NCBI GenBank assembly: GCA_015501585.1
Contig: JADNRY010000139.1
Location: forward strand, 1 to 64,000
Direction of reading: 5' to 3'
From: Rhodocollybia butyracea
Taxonomy: Eukaryota > Basidiomycota > Agaricomycetes > Agaricales > Omphalotaceae
Length of the DNA stretch: 64,000 nucleotides
The position numbers were made by a program, and so were the translations under genes. Below the pieces are notes generated by a model, which was not told the origin of the DNA, did no database searches, and was given only the letters and a program-made list of their open reading frames with translations. This document shows, in pieces, positions 43,747 through 54,917 of this stretch (its first letter is position 1; each line of letters begins with the position of its first letter).

Positions 43747-45876
43747 AAGATACTTAATGATAGTCACACAATGACTTCACAGGTGGGTGTGTAATGACTT
43801 AAGGAGATACTTGTAGCAGAGGACAGCTTACATTACAGAATGTGCTGTATATAGATAGGCAATTACTACCATATGCTACAGCGCAGAGGCAAATAAACAT
43901 GGATGTGCTGGATAAGCACTATTCTCAGAGGCTTGATATCCTTCAGGCCAAAAACCATATGTTGAAACCCATTTGAGTAAAACAACGGTCAAATCATCAA
44001 ATCAGGAGCAACGTGTGAAGGAACCGAGTTCAAATCCAACAAAGGAAACGGTCCTGATATATTTGTTTGTTTCAAATATGGTATGTGTGAGGAGGTGATG
44101 CAAAGGTGGATGGATACTCCACAAGCGTTGAGGGAAGGCATGGATGCAAACATTGGGACAGTGTCTGTTGGTACTGGATCATGTCGGACGAGTGTTGAGA
44201 GAAGAAAGATGAACATCTACTGGCAGACAAGATGTGAGCATATATGCTAAGTCAAACCCAGGAGCCATGAGGTACAGAACAAGATTGTGATGCCCCAATT
44301 TCAAGGTACTTACTAAATGTTAACACAGCGCTATCAGGGCTTCTTGGATGCCATCCTAACGTGTCCACCACTCCTACTCCTACTCCTCGAGAATTTCTGT
44401 CGTAAAACTTGTTCCGTGAAATCAACAGGGCCAGATCTGGGAGGGACCACAAAAGCCAAATTCCACGGAACTAGCTCACACGTGAGACTAGCAAAGACAG
44501 AATAATCCAATGACCTTTGTGAAAGGACAGCTGACAAGTTGGGAATGTCAATTCTGATGGCAGATACAGCCCGGCATGAAATCATTGAGAGCCTGACTTG
44601 GCGACCTCTAGAGCCATCCAGAGAGAAGATGGGGTGAAACATGTTGCAATGCAACTCCTCACGATGAACCAAAGATGCTGCGATAATACACAGATTTTGT
44701 GTACTAGCCGTATATTTTGACACAGTATGTGGTCTACATGTACAATAAGAGAGTTATACGGAGCCCAAACATGATAGCTGTAGCTGATGCTTAGTATCTC
44801 AACGATAAGACTCAGTTAGCCGTGATGGTGTGCCCACAAGTGCAGCCTGATACTAAGCTAGCAAAGTATACTCAAGGTGCCCAGAGACATTAGCACTAGA
44901 TTGTCAGTCTAGTTTCTACCCACCCAATTGCTTACGACCGCATATAAGGATGTCTCGAAGTGGGATGAGTGCTAGCAGACACGTTACTAAAGGAAGGACT
45001 TAGAGGGAGCAAGCCTCGTACTTGGCTAGCGGAAAGACGGATGCTGGAGGAACAGATCTGGGATCGCCTTACGGACCGGTGGATCTCAGTTGTAACGATT
45101 CAGCTGGTCGGAACAAAAGAGGGACCCACGGCAGAGATCTTGTTGAAGCGAATTTGATATATGATATTGGCCGACTATTGACTAGTGAAACCCTAATACA
45201 TTAATTTGAGGAACTGTGTAGTAGGGCACTTACCGCCAAACATGTGGAAGGCACTTGCACGCGCTTTGTGACTTGTACCAACGTATATGTCCTGGGCGTT
45301 CTGGGTATCTTTGTACAGCTAGCGAAAAGGCTCAATGCCCGAACATGTTATTACGATACAGGACTGGAAGGGGGAAACTTGAAGTGTCCAAACTACATCG
45401 GAGAGCCTAGGTGAACAGCCCTTGGGGCATGAAACATAGTACCTCCGGTGGAGCAGATGGTCTGATGTGGAACCAGATCTCTAGGACCAGAATATCTTAA
45501 CCATTTTTAATATTTTTATTTTCATAGCCAAGTCCGGACCATATACACGTTTTGGCAGATTTCTCGAGGTTGTAATATTAAATCCAGGCAGGAGTTTCCT
45601 TTCCTAGCTAAATTTCCCCACTTTCCTTATTTTTCTATTTCTTCCGTCTCTTTTTCATCTCTTTTTGTATAAAACTAGAATAAATCCAGTATATAAGCCC
45701 GATATATTTATCCAATGAAACAAATTATCTTGCCACCTCTCATAACCACCTGTTGTGACGAAGTCGAAGGTCTCTTCACCGCCAGAGTCTGCTAGTCCTC
45801 TTAATTCCCCCTGGTTTAAAAGTACCAAGTCAATCAAACACCGTAACTGGGCGTTTGTTTAGGGCACGTACAGAGT
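43747..45876. other. Region without a recognised gene
   Basis: A 129-codon minus-strand ORF at 44723-44334 has no recognisable feature. I see nothing else supportable. Confidence 0.5.
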
Positions 45877-46129
45877 TGTAACGCCTCCGCCTCTCCATAA
45901 TCACCACTGACCGTATCCGGCAATACGGTCATCCTAGACGCCGCCGATAGACCAAACGGTCTATCTTATCATTCTATTTATTATTAATTATATAATAAAT
46001 CCATTACTATAAGTATTGTACAATTACTTAAGAGTCTAGTTAGTCTTTTACACCATCGTACACACAATAGTATCCTATTTGTCGTGTTCACCAGTGTTCT
46101 TAAGGACTTTGCCTATAGGGTGCATTATA
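45877..46129 (+). repeat. 5' LTR of the Gag-only element
   Basis: 253 bp. It contains a hairpin at 45909-45930 (GACCGTAT arms) and another around 45950-45967 (ATAGACC arms, AAAC loop). Confidence 0.9.
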
Positions 46130-46297
46130 CTTTTTTGAACATCAAAAAATTACTATTGTGCGAATAACACAAAGCTATTAGTTTAACAAGCTAAAAACAG
46201 TTATACTACCAAGTATAACAACCATTATTCCAACTCGCTACACAATCTATACAAACCCGCTCCATTTTTCCTTCCTGCTATATCATTCACTGTCCCT

Positions 46298-48630
46298 ATG
46301 ACCTCTCAAAATCAATCAGAGAAGTCATATCAGAGTGTGCACGATCGTGCACCTTCCATTCGTGGTGACGTGTCACCACACTCAATCTATTCAGTCGCAT
46401 CAGCGACTCATTCCGTACATGCATCTGAAGGACGGCACTACAGGCAGGACAAGAGTCCAACTAATGAACAGTCTATGACTATTTGTAAGAAACGGCCAAC
46501 CCGAGAGGGTTTAAGTGAGATTTCTTCTGTGCTACGAGATGTAGCGGCATCACTCGACAAGAGTATGCAAGTACTCAATCATATTCTCAATATAACTGAG
46601 AAATGGGATGCATCTAGCATCCGATCTGATGAAGAAAGATCTTCTTCATCAAGAAACAGCAATAGAATCACTATTGCTGCACCCACACCGAGACGGCCTG
46701 CCGTCACACCACCGGTATTGCACAATGCAGCACCATCTGTTCCTACCGAGGCAAACAACTCGGTACGCCAATGGCATGAGACTGTGCCCAAGGCACCGGC
46801 AGTCCAACAATCACTGTTGGACGAACAGTATTCACAAGGGATGACCAAGTCACCCCGTCATGTTCCTGTATTCGGACAGGAATATGCACCAGTGTCAGTA
46901 ACTATACTGACACCCATCTACACATCCCGCATGAGACAGAGTCCCAATGCGGAGGCAGCGTCTCTGACACTGCGAGGTCCCAGGCCATTACCAGTGACCA
47001 AATCTTGCTCACCACAAAGCGCGGTGAACATTAAAAGTGAACCGAAGTTACCTCATAACTTCAATCAGGTAGTAGCGATACCACCACAGGAAAGTACAAT
47101 GTACTTCCCTACTGCAAGGGCGCCAATGGTACCCAATATTATTACACCTCCAGTAGTTGTACCAACTTCACTACTGGAAATCATTCCAGTAACGGACCGC
47201 AACACGGTACCCTTCCGGTAGTTCCTACTACCATATCCATCGCCCCAGCAACACAAAGTGTTGCCCCTCCGGTAGTACACACTACCGTAAGACTGCCCAA
47301 ATTGCCGCCCAGCAATGCGCCAGAGCCAAGTTCAATGCCAGTACCAACGGTATCAGCCGAGTTGCAACCACAGCCGCTTCTGTTGGGAGTAGCTAAAGAT
47401 TGGGTGAGTCGCATAGCGATTCAACGCCAACATAATGCCAGTCTCCGAGATTTCAGATTTGCGCCATCTGGGCTTCCCGACCAAATGGTGGGATATAATG
47501 TCAATGGAATACCCGTTGACAAATTGACTACTCCCAGAGAAATCTGGGATCGATTTTACATCCCACCCACTGAGTCCTTTCCAGGACCAAGCAACAATGC
47601 GAGAGCAAAAGCTCCTAGCAAAAAATCCCATGAAGGGGGGAGGAAGCACAAGAGTGCTAAATCCAAAGGCCCCAAACGCAGCCCATGGTCAGATGAATCA
47701 TCGGACCCAAGTGACATTGAGTCAAATACTGACTCATTGTCTAATGCCTCTTGGCTAGACAAATTTGCTACCCGCAAGGGTAAAACTACTAAAAATGAGC
47801 AGCGTAAATTACTGCGCTCACTTGCATCTAAGATGCGAGAAACAACAGGTGACGATGAATGTCATTCCCGATGGAAACACAAAGTGTACTGTAAACAAAT
47901 TCGAGATAAGGTAGGGAATCCTATCCCTCCCATTGAGAGCCGTAAAGCTCTTAAAGTTCTATCTCCGGAGGTCTATGACAGATCTCCAGATGTCGATGTC
48001 TTCAAGCGGTGGCTAATGTCACTTCTCCAATGGATGGTAGTCAACCGCATGTGCGGTGATGAATATGATGCTACACGGACCACCATGCTTGGCATGTTTC
48101 TCCAGGGCAAAGCCCTTGACTGGTACAACAACGAAGTCGCCAGTATACACCATGCTGCCCTTAAGTGGACATTTGAAGGCGCCATTATTGGTGTCTTCAA
48201 TTGTTGCATCCAAGCAACGACTATTCATCAAGCTGCACGGCAGTTTGACCTTATTGAGTACTCACCCAATACGGGCGTGAGGGATTATAATTCCTCACTT
48301 ACACGATGGGCATCACAGATGCTCCAAACACCGGATGATGCAACAATGCGGAAATGGTTCATTGAGGGATTACCCTTCAATATTATCAGGCAACTCACGA
48401 ACAAGGGGATTGTTCCGGAGTATGCCAAATTAGAAGTGATGGTCAGAGCCGTCGCACGCATTGAGGACCACATGGCCCTCACTAACTATTATGTCTCATC
48501 TAGGAATAGAGATGACATACAATCATCGGAAAACCCCGATGAATCAGATACTGAGAACATTGGATATGTTCTTCAGCCTATTGAGGAGGACACCTCCTTA
48601 AAAATCGGAAAGGATAAACCTTCCGAATAA
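46298..48630 (+). CDS. Retroelement Gag polyprotein, in two overlapping-frame ORFs
   Basis: The first ORF runs 46298-47221 (307 codons) and the second 47302-48630 (442 codons) in another frame. The second frame is open upstream of its first ATG (LPVVPTTISIAPATQSVAPP), so the two probably form one protein joined by a frameshift in 47170-47220. The N-terminal half is low-complexity, rich in Ser, Pro, Thr and Val. The C-terminal half has a retrotransposon Gag fold signature: DVFKRWLMSLLQWMVVNR, GMFLQGKALDWYNNEVAS, VRDYNSSLTRWASQM and RKWFIEGLPFNIIRQL, near LTR-element capsid domains. No CCHC zinc knuckle and no pol follow. The reading frame is retained although LTRs differ by about 4%, which hints at selection for Gag. 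The frameshift may be programmed or a lesion. Confidence 0.7.
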
Positions 48631-48971
48631 ATTATTATTGGATTCAGATGCCCAGATAATATGCCTTACCTGGGCATCACTACTTATTCTCAAGTCGGAT
48701 TCTCACTGAGAATCCCTCTCAAGCACTACTCGGAAACTTCTGAGTCTGCGCGTTGAACATTCGGACATTTCCGAATCAAATCATGCTCTAGTGGTACGCC
48801 CCACTATCGTTTGATTCGGACAAGTCCGAAAATCTGATGCGCTGCATCACTTAAATCCCGTACTTGATGCGGGATCATTCTATGTTAAACCAAATTACAA
48901 ATGGTTTGGATGGTGATGATGTCATTACCATTTTTGATTCACATCCCTGATGTTAATCTGGTGGGGGAGGG

Positions 48972-49224
48972 TGTAATGCCTCCGCCTCTCCACAATCACC
49001 ACTGACCATATCCGGCGATACGGTCATCCTAGACGCCGCCGATAGACCAAACGGTCTATCTTATCATTCTATTTATTATGAATTATATAATAAATCCATT
49101 ACTATAAGTATTGTACAATTACTTAAGAGTCTAGTTAGTCTTTTACACCATCATACACACAATAGTATCCTATTTGTCGTGTTCACCGGTGTTCTTAAGG
49201 ACTTTGCCCATAGGGCGCGTTATA
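48972..49224 (+). repeat. 3' LTR of the Gag-only element
   Basis: 253 bp, directly preceded by the polypurine tract 48961-48971. Confidence 0.9.
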
Positions 49225-51285
49225 ACAACCCAGCCTTGCTCCCTTTAAACAAATTGATAGTCTGGTTAGGCGCGGTCTTGTATTTGTTAGGTTGTTTTCT
49301 AGTGCCTTTCACATACCAGTACAAACCAAGCCAATTAGCGAGCTGGATAAACATTGCAACCTACAGCTGTCCTGGTTTCCGAAGAAAAAATGCATGCTGG
49401 CAAAGCACTGTGGTCTGTTTTCTCATCTTTCCGCCTCCTTCCACATATCCCTCATCTCCAAACGGCCCAGAAGCATCCCAACCTTTCCATCACCCTCAAT
49501 TTGAAGAGGGTCAGAACAGTGAACATTTGAGAAAAGTCGGGAAGATGAATGCTGAAGTCATGAAGGTGGAAGGACATGGTTAGAGCAGCGGAATTAAGTG
49601 TTGCGCTGATGATACCAAACAAGAGTAAAGACTGGATGTTGAAGCTGGTCAATCGTGATTGTGAGTTGATTGAACCTCGAAGGCCTGAAGCTGAGTAAAT
49701 GGTACCGCGTGCTGGAAAAGCACTGCAGTCTGTTCTCGTCATTCCCTAGAGGGCCGAGACCTTAACCTGTTGAGAGCGGGATTGAAAAAGTTCTGTGAAT
49801 GTTAGTCAAGCATGAATATGATTACTATCAAAGCTTGTACCTTTGAAATTGACTTAATTTCGCTCAACATCTGCGACATAAATCCAAAAATTACAATTTC
49901 TGATCAACAAACAGAATGAAGGAAACATATTTGGCCAATTGCAAGGATTTAACAAGATTTTGATTAGCAACTGAAGCTAGACCAGAGGCAACATAGTGGA
50001 CCAGAACATTAATAATAAAGAAAGATTGGAGACACGACGTCGACAGGAATGAGGCACGTGACACACGCTTTGACATCCCAAATATATCAAAACTAATCTC
50101 CTTATTAGGTCAACCCGATTTGGACAAGAAGAAGCCTAATTCAGACAAATTCTCATGCAAAACCCGCCATAAGGACGAGCCTTCATTACATTCAGGACTC
50201 GTAATTCGCTCCGCTTCGCCGACACTTCACCCGTACTTGCATTACTCTTATGTTCTTCAGTAGCCCAAGAAATGAGTCTACAGCACCCTATAATGTATGT
50301 CTCATGTACAGACTGCAATATTGAAAGAAAAAAGTTGCATTTGAAGTCAACGCGTATGGTAAGATGCGGCCAGTACGCGTGTGAGTCACCTACATCAATG
50401 TCACCTTTGTTTGGTTGTAAACAAAATCACTCATGAGTATTTTTTCGAAAATGTGCTAGAATTTCCTAATCAGCTGTAACATGTAAACAGATCTTAGAAA
50501 ATTGCATAATTTGACAGTGTACAGCATTCTAGATGCTTGATTGGGGTCCTTGATGTATGCTACAATTAGCGTAGCCTATGCGAGTTCAGAAATATGGAGA
50601 TCAAGTGCCATGCATAGCTTTTACTATCAAAAGTGCAAGTATGATCAAAGTATGTTAAGTTACTTTGTCATACTTGTACGTGACAAAGTACCTTTTGTAA
50701 GGACAAGTACGAGGATTGAAACTCCGACAAGTAACTTTGTCACCCACCAAGCCAAAGCTTCCTTGACTCGGAACCGGCAAAAGTCTTGGCAAAATCCATT
50801 TCTTACACAAGTACCACAAGACTTACCAGTAAGTACACAGTTCATCGCAATAATAGGAAGTGAGTCCAATGTTATACTATCCTGGAGCTTGGCTGGGCTT
50901 TCAATGGCCCCACGCGCAAATGAACAGCCCGCTCTAGACGTGAAGGGAGTGTTTGGAAACTAGAAGACCGTGAACTAAGGAACATTGGAAGGCGCGCGCG
51001 CAATGCTGGCGGGAATTTTGAAAGATCTGCGTTGTGAAACGTATAAGTAAGAAGCTACGAACAATTACAGTATTGATATGGATATATAATAAGCGTAAGC
51101 CCTAGTTTCAAATCTTGGACCTGTTGGAGTGAATTAAGCAAGTCGTCAAATAAGCTTAGAGTTCGCTCCGGTCTAATAGCAAGAAGCCCTAGCAAACGAA
51201 TATTCTAAGCTACTTTAAATAGGCTGTAGGTAAGGAGAATCTACGGAGAAATATAAGATAAAACACGAAGTAAAAGGGCTAGGTG
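49225..51285. other. Region without a recognised gene
   Basis: Short ORFs only, for example 49179-49583, which begins inside the LTR. No feature is supported. Confidence 0.5.
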
Positions 51286-52061
51286 ATTTTGCCGTGCAGC
51301 CGGTGCGTGGTGCGTGCAGGTGCGTGTTGCATGGTGCGTGCGCATGTAAATTACAGACTAACTTTTAACTCAAACTCAGCAAGAAATATGTACATTATGT
51401 ATTCATAGGTAGTATATATGACAATTACTGAGTAATTGACGAGGTCCTAAAGGTAGATTTTATTGACATTAAGTCTTGGATAAAACAAGGACAAAAAGAA
51501 TATTCACATCACGCAACACTTGTGCGCACTCGGCATCATTCGCACGCACCCTTGCACTCACCTGCACGCACCCTTACACGCACCAGCACGCACCAGCACG
51601 CACCAGCACGCACCAGCATGCACCAGCACGCACCAGCACGCACCAGCACGCACCCTGCAAAATGATGCGAGGGTGCGTGCAACTTGTTGATGGCGGGTGC
51701 ATGCAGGTGATGGCAGATCATACTTGCTTTTCACTATAATCTTTCCTTACGACTTACAGGTAGTGTTCTAGAAGCCCAGTGCAGCCCAATTTGTGTTTAT
51801 AGTAATAATAGGTAACAGGATACTTACAACATATATTATCTGCTTTGTAAAGTGTATTATCAAGGTCTGGGGAGTTGAACAAATGATACTTAATATTTGT
51901 ACTTCAAACAATAAAGTGGAATTCGTACTCTGAGTAGCCATGCTAGTACACCATGCACCACTGGTTGTGCTCGGCCCAGTCAACATGCACGCACCACGCA
52001 CCGCGTTTGCACGCACCTGCACGCACCCGGCACGCACCACGCATGGGGTGCACGGCAAAAT
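51286..52061. mobile_element. 776-bp non-coding element with GTGCGTG-rich inverted ends
   Basis: The 13-bp terminal inverted repeats ATTTTGCCGTGCA (51286-51298) and TGCACGGCAAAAT (52049-52061) are followed inward by inverted arrays of GGTGCGTG/CACGCACC words (51300-51345 and 51985-52045). Inside lies a 10-bp minisatellite. There is no transposase, and no target duplication could be identified. It is probably a MITE-like element. Confidence 0.65.
51581..51650. repeat. 10-bp minisatellite CACCAGCACG, 7 copies
   Basis: Seven units, one with a T substitution, lie inside the GTGCGTG-rich element. A 79-87-codon ORF here is just translated repeat (HQHAPARTST). Confidence 0.95.
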
Positions 52062-53122
52062 ATATGTGCTGGAAGTAAAACTAAAGAACTCTGGAGAGGG
52101 CCGAGGGGTCCGCTGGTATACCCAAGGCTCGCTAGCGAGCGGTGAAGGTAGTAGTATTGGCTTGAGTTACACTACGTACAGGCTAATCTAACGTACTTGC
52201 CATCACGTGGCTTGGCTCCAGTGGTGGACGGGTAGACGCGACGCGTTCTACCTGTTCCAACTCCACAGGAGAAACTTCGGCGAGCAATACCGATTGCTCA
52301 GCTGACATCATTATCTCCAACAGGCCAGCGCCATCAGTTCCAGCAGCACTCAATACAAATGCCTTCAAGCAAGTTCAACCATTGTTTAGTAGTGGAATCG
52401 CATATCCTCTGATATGGGTAACAGTTCATTTTGGGCTGGCGCGGCGCATGACAGGTCACAGAACACTTGGTCGAGATTATGCAGTACTTCAACTTTAACA
52501 GCTTCTTGTCAATAATTTGTTTATATCATCTGTTCTAATTCGGCTCATTTGACATCTGGCACTGTTGGCAGACCGAGATATTGATACTCTGACCTGCTAG
52601 ATTGTTTCTGTTCAATTCATTGCACTGTTTAGGAGTGCACACAGCTTGCACAGCCTTGCATACTACCACTCACACATTCAAGCTATTAGTATATCTACCT
52701 AGCGCAGAGTTGTTCTAGAGCTCGACTCCTAGCTATTAGTAGTTTGGTTTACCTCCCTGAAGATCAACTGAAGATACTTTTGTGCAAGCCATGACCGTAC
52801 AGGACTTCCCCAGACAGATTGATTAATTCTAAGCAACCGGCTATGTCATATACCCAAAAAGTTCAAAGGGCCAGTTATAGATGGTGCAATATCATTAGGA
52901 CTGTTCACAGCTTCATACACATCTTTGGCAATATGCCAACTCTCAGTCAGATATCTTCATGATGGAAACTCGTGATGATGCACGATGCTCGTGACATTGT
53001 TTGCTCTAGGCTTTGATAATCATACCTTATAAATCACTCTGTTGAAGTTTACTTAAACGTGGGTTCTTGCGGCTTTGTTGCGACTGCTTTTTCCCTGCTC
53101 TGATCCTTCATCGCAATTTTAC
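52062..53122. other. Upstream flank of DUF6534 copy B
   Basis: From about 52378 it is the paralogue of 23160 onward. No gene other than the promoter of copy B. Confidence 0.6.
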
Positions 53123-54658
53123 ATGTCAGTTCTACCTTGTGTTCCGGTAGTCCCTAGCCTCGATAACACCTATGGACCAATGTTGATAGGAGGTAGGTAT
53201 ACATTCTTGACTCATGTTCATCAGCAATTGAGCAATTGTTGAATGTTCTTGCAGTTTTTTTTGCTATGTTGTAATACTCTTCATGTTGGCATTCCACTTA
53301 TGGCTGCTGACAGCTTGCATGATCCAGTCTACAGGGTGTTCTGACACTACAAACCATCACCTATTATGATTCATATCCTAAAGATTCGGCCATGACAAAA
53401 CTAGTTGTGAGTAATAAAAATATGCCCTGCAAGGCAATCTTTTGAAAGGAATATTGAGGTCGCTACAGTCTGGTGAACTACACTGTTAATCCCAAAGCCA
53501 AAGTACCTGTACTCAACGATATTTCAGGTGCTTTGATACGTTCCAGTTGGTCCTTATTGCACAGTCGACATATCACTACTTAATCAGCAACTGGGGAACT
53601 CCCTCGGCATTATTGGTGTCAACCTGGGAGCTCGATCTGAACGTTACATTCATTGGCCTGTCCACATTTGTCTGTCAGCTCTTCTTCTTGAGGAGGTAAG
53701 GTGTCATGCTTACTTCTTTGACGAGCCTTGGTTACCAGTGAAACCGTATAGAATCTGGGTATTCAGCGGGAGAAAAATCGAACACAGAATCATAGTTGGG
53801 TTGTTGGGTGCGCTCTGTGCAGTGACGGTTATTGTCGATGTTGTTGCCATGGTCAGCTCACTCAAAAATCGCTCTGTCGCCGAATTTGGTATGCAAAAGG
53901 TCACAGTCCTTGTGGCATTTACGTCGGGGGCAGTGGGTAGGTCAATCACACTTCAACTACAGCCCGTTGCTAACGAAACTTGAAGCCGATGTGTGCATTG
54001 CACTGCTACTGTCATATTATATTCGGCGCAACAGAGGCGGCTTTAAGAAGTAAATTCTTAAGACTCTTATGCTTGCATATTCTAATCGTGATGGTGTACC
54101 ATTAGGACTGACTCTATGCTCACCCTCATAGTCAGATATACAATTACAACAGGTGTTGTTACCAGGTGAGTATGGACATACAAATATTACTACGATTTGT
54201 TCATGGAAATCTACTACAGCTTATTGGGTATTTTCACACTTGTCGCTGTTCGTTGTTATAAGTACTCGTTTGACTGGGGGCATACTGATAAAGTCTATGT
54301 TTCAGTATTTTCTATCGCCTGATGGGCTCACTTTTATTGTGCGTGCATACATTCACTCACCGAACTTGAAGAAGTTAAATTGCCAGCCTATCTACTATTA
54401 GGGCATGCATTTTTGCCTGGGACGCTTGTACACCAATGCACTTCTTGCTACGTTAGTGTTCTATAACTTTCCTATGGAATAAGTAGCCTGACGGTGGACC
54501 TTTGCAGATTAAACTCTCGATCAAAACTGCAAACTTCACTTGTCAATGAAACAATTAGTACTAATCTGCAATTTGACTCCGGTCCAGTGAGCAATGAAAG
54601 TTTGTCAATGGGCCCCATGTCAAGCTTAAATAGAATAGTGAGCGAAAATCCGAAGTGA
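53123..54658 (+). CDS. DUF6534-type seven-helix membrane protein (copy B)
   Basis: It is the paralogue of 23896-25498 with the same exon order. It starts MSVLPCVPVVPSLDNTYGPM. Recognisable segments include RIWVFSGRKIEHRIIVGLLG, VDVVAMVSSLKNRSVAEF, LEADVCIALLLSYYIRRNRG, YFLSPDGLTFIV and LYTNALLATLNSRSKLQTSL. The stop is at 54658 (after VSENPK), earlier than in copy A, so the C-terminal tail is shorter. The micro-exon at 53255 is one base shorter than in copy A, and frame is kept if the first donor shifts 4 nt to GTATAC. A Copia element lies 57 bp after the stop, in the 3' untranslated region. It is probably still translatable, but expression and polyadenylation may be altered. Confidence 0.7.
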
Positions 54659-54709
54659 TACAGATAGAACTAAATCGCCTCCTTTATTTGCACCTAGGCA
54701 ACAAAAAAT

Positions 54710-54714
54710 CAGAG
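54710..54714. repeat. Target-site duplication (left), CAGAG
   Basis: CAGAG at 54710-54714 is repeated at 60078-60082. The uninterrupted paralogue at 25477 has a single copy. Confidence 0.9.
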
Positions 54715-54917
54715 TATCAAGGTTAAAATAGGATTTAATTCTGGTACAGAGAGAGAGTCGATAGTTAATACGTAGTACAAATGAATAATGTATCATAAGT
54801 CAACATACCTGGTACAGAGAGAGAGTCGATAGGGGCTCCTCTCTGGACCAGGATGATAAATCGCCTGAATAAGTAATCAACCCTTTTCGGGTTAAGGCGC
54901 TAAGTCAATCTCTAACA
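54715..54917 (-). repeat. Copia 3' LTR
   Basis: 203 bp, identical by eye to 59875-60077. The pol stop codon (54892-54894) lies inside it. Confidence 0.95.

Larger units (their letters stand above)
45877..49224 (+). mobile_element. Gag-only LTR retroelement (TR-GAG-like)
   Basis: Two 253-bp LTRs bound it (45877-46129 and 48972-49224), both starting TGTAAYGCCTCCGCC and ending TTATA, with about ten differences (roughly 4%), so it is not recent. A polypurine tract GTGGGGGAGGG (48961-48971) abuts the right LTR, setting plus orientation. Only gag-like ORFs lie between, and there is no protease, reverse transcriptase, RNase H or integrase. No matching target duplication was seen. It would need enzymes in trans. 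The whole internal region is unusually rich in short hairpins. Confidence 0.85.

Noticed and set aside
49179..49583. 134-codon ORF after the Gag-only element
   Set aside because: It begins inside the LTR and shows no domain.
51476..51739. His/Ala/Thr-rich ORF as a peptide gene
   Set aside because: It is the translation of a 10-bp minisatellite inside a non-coding element.
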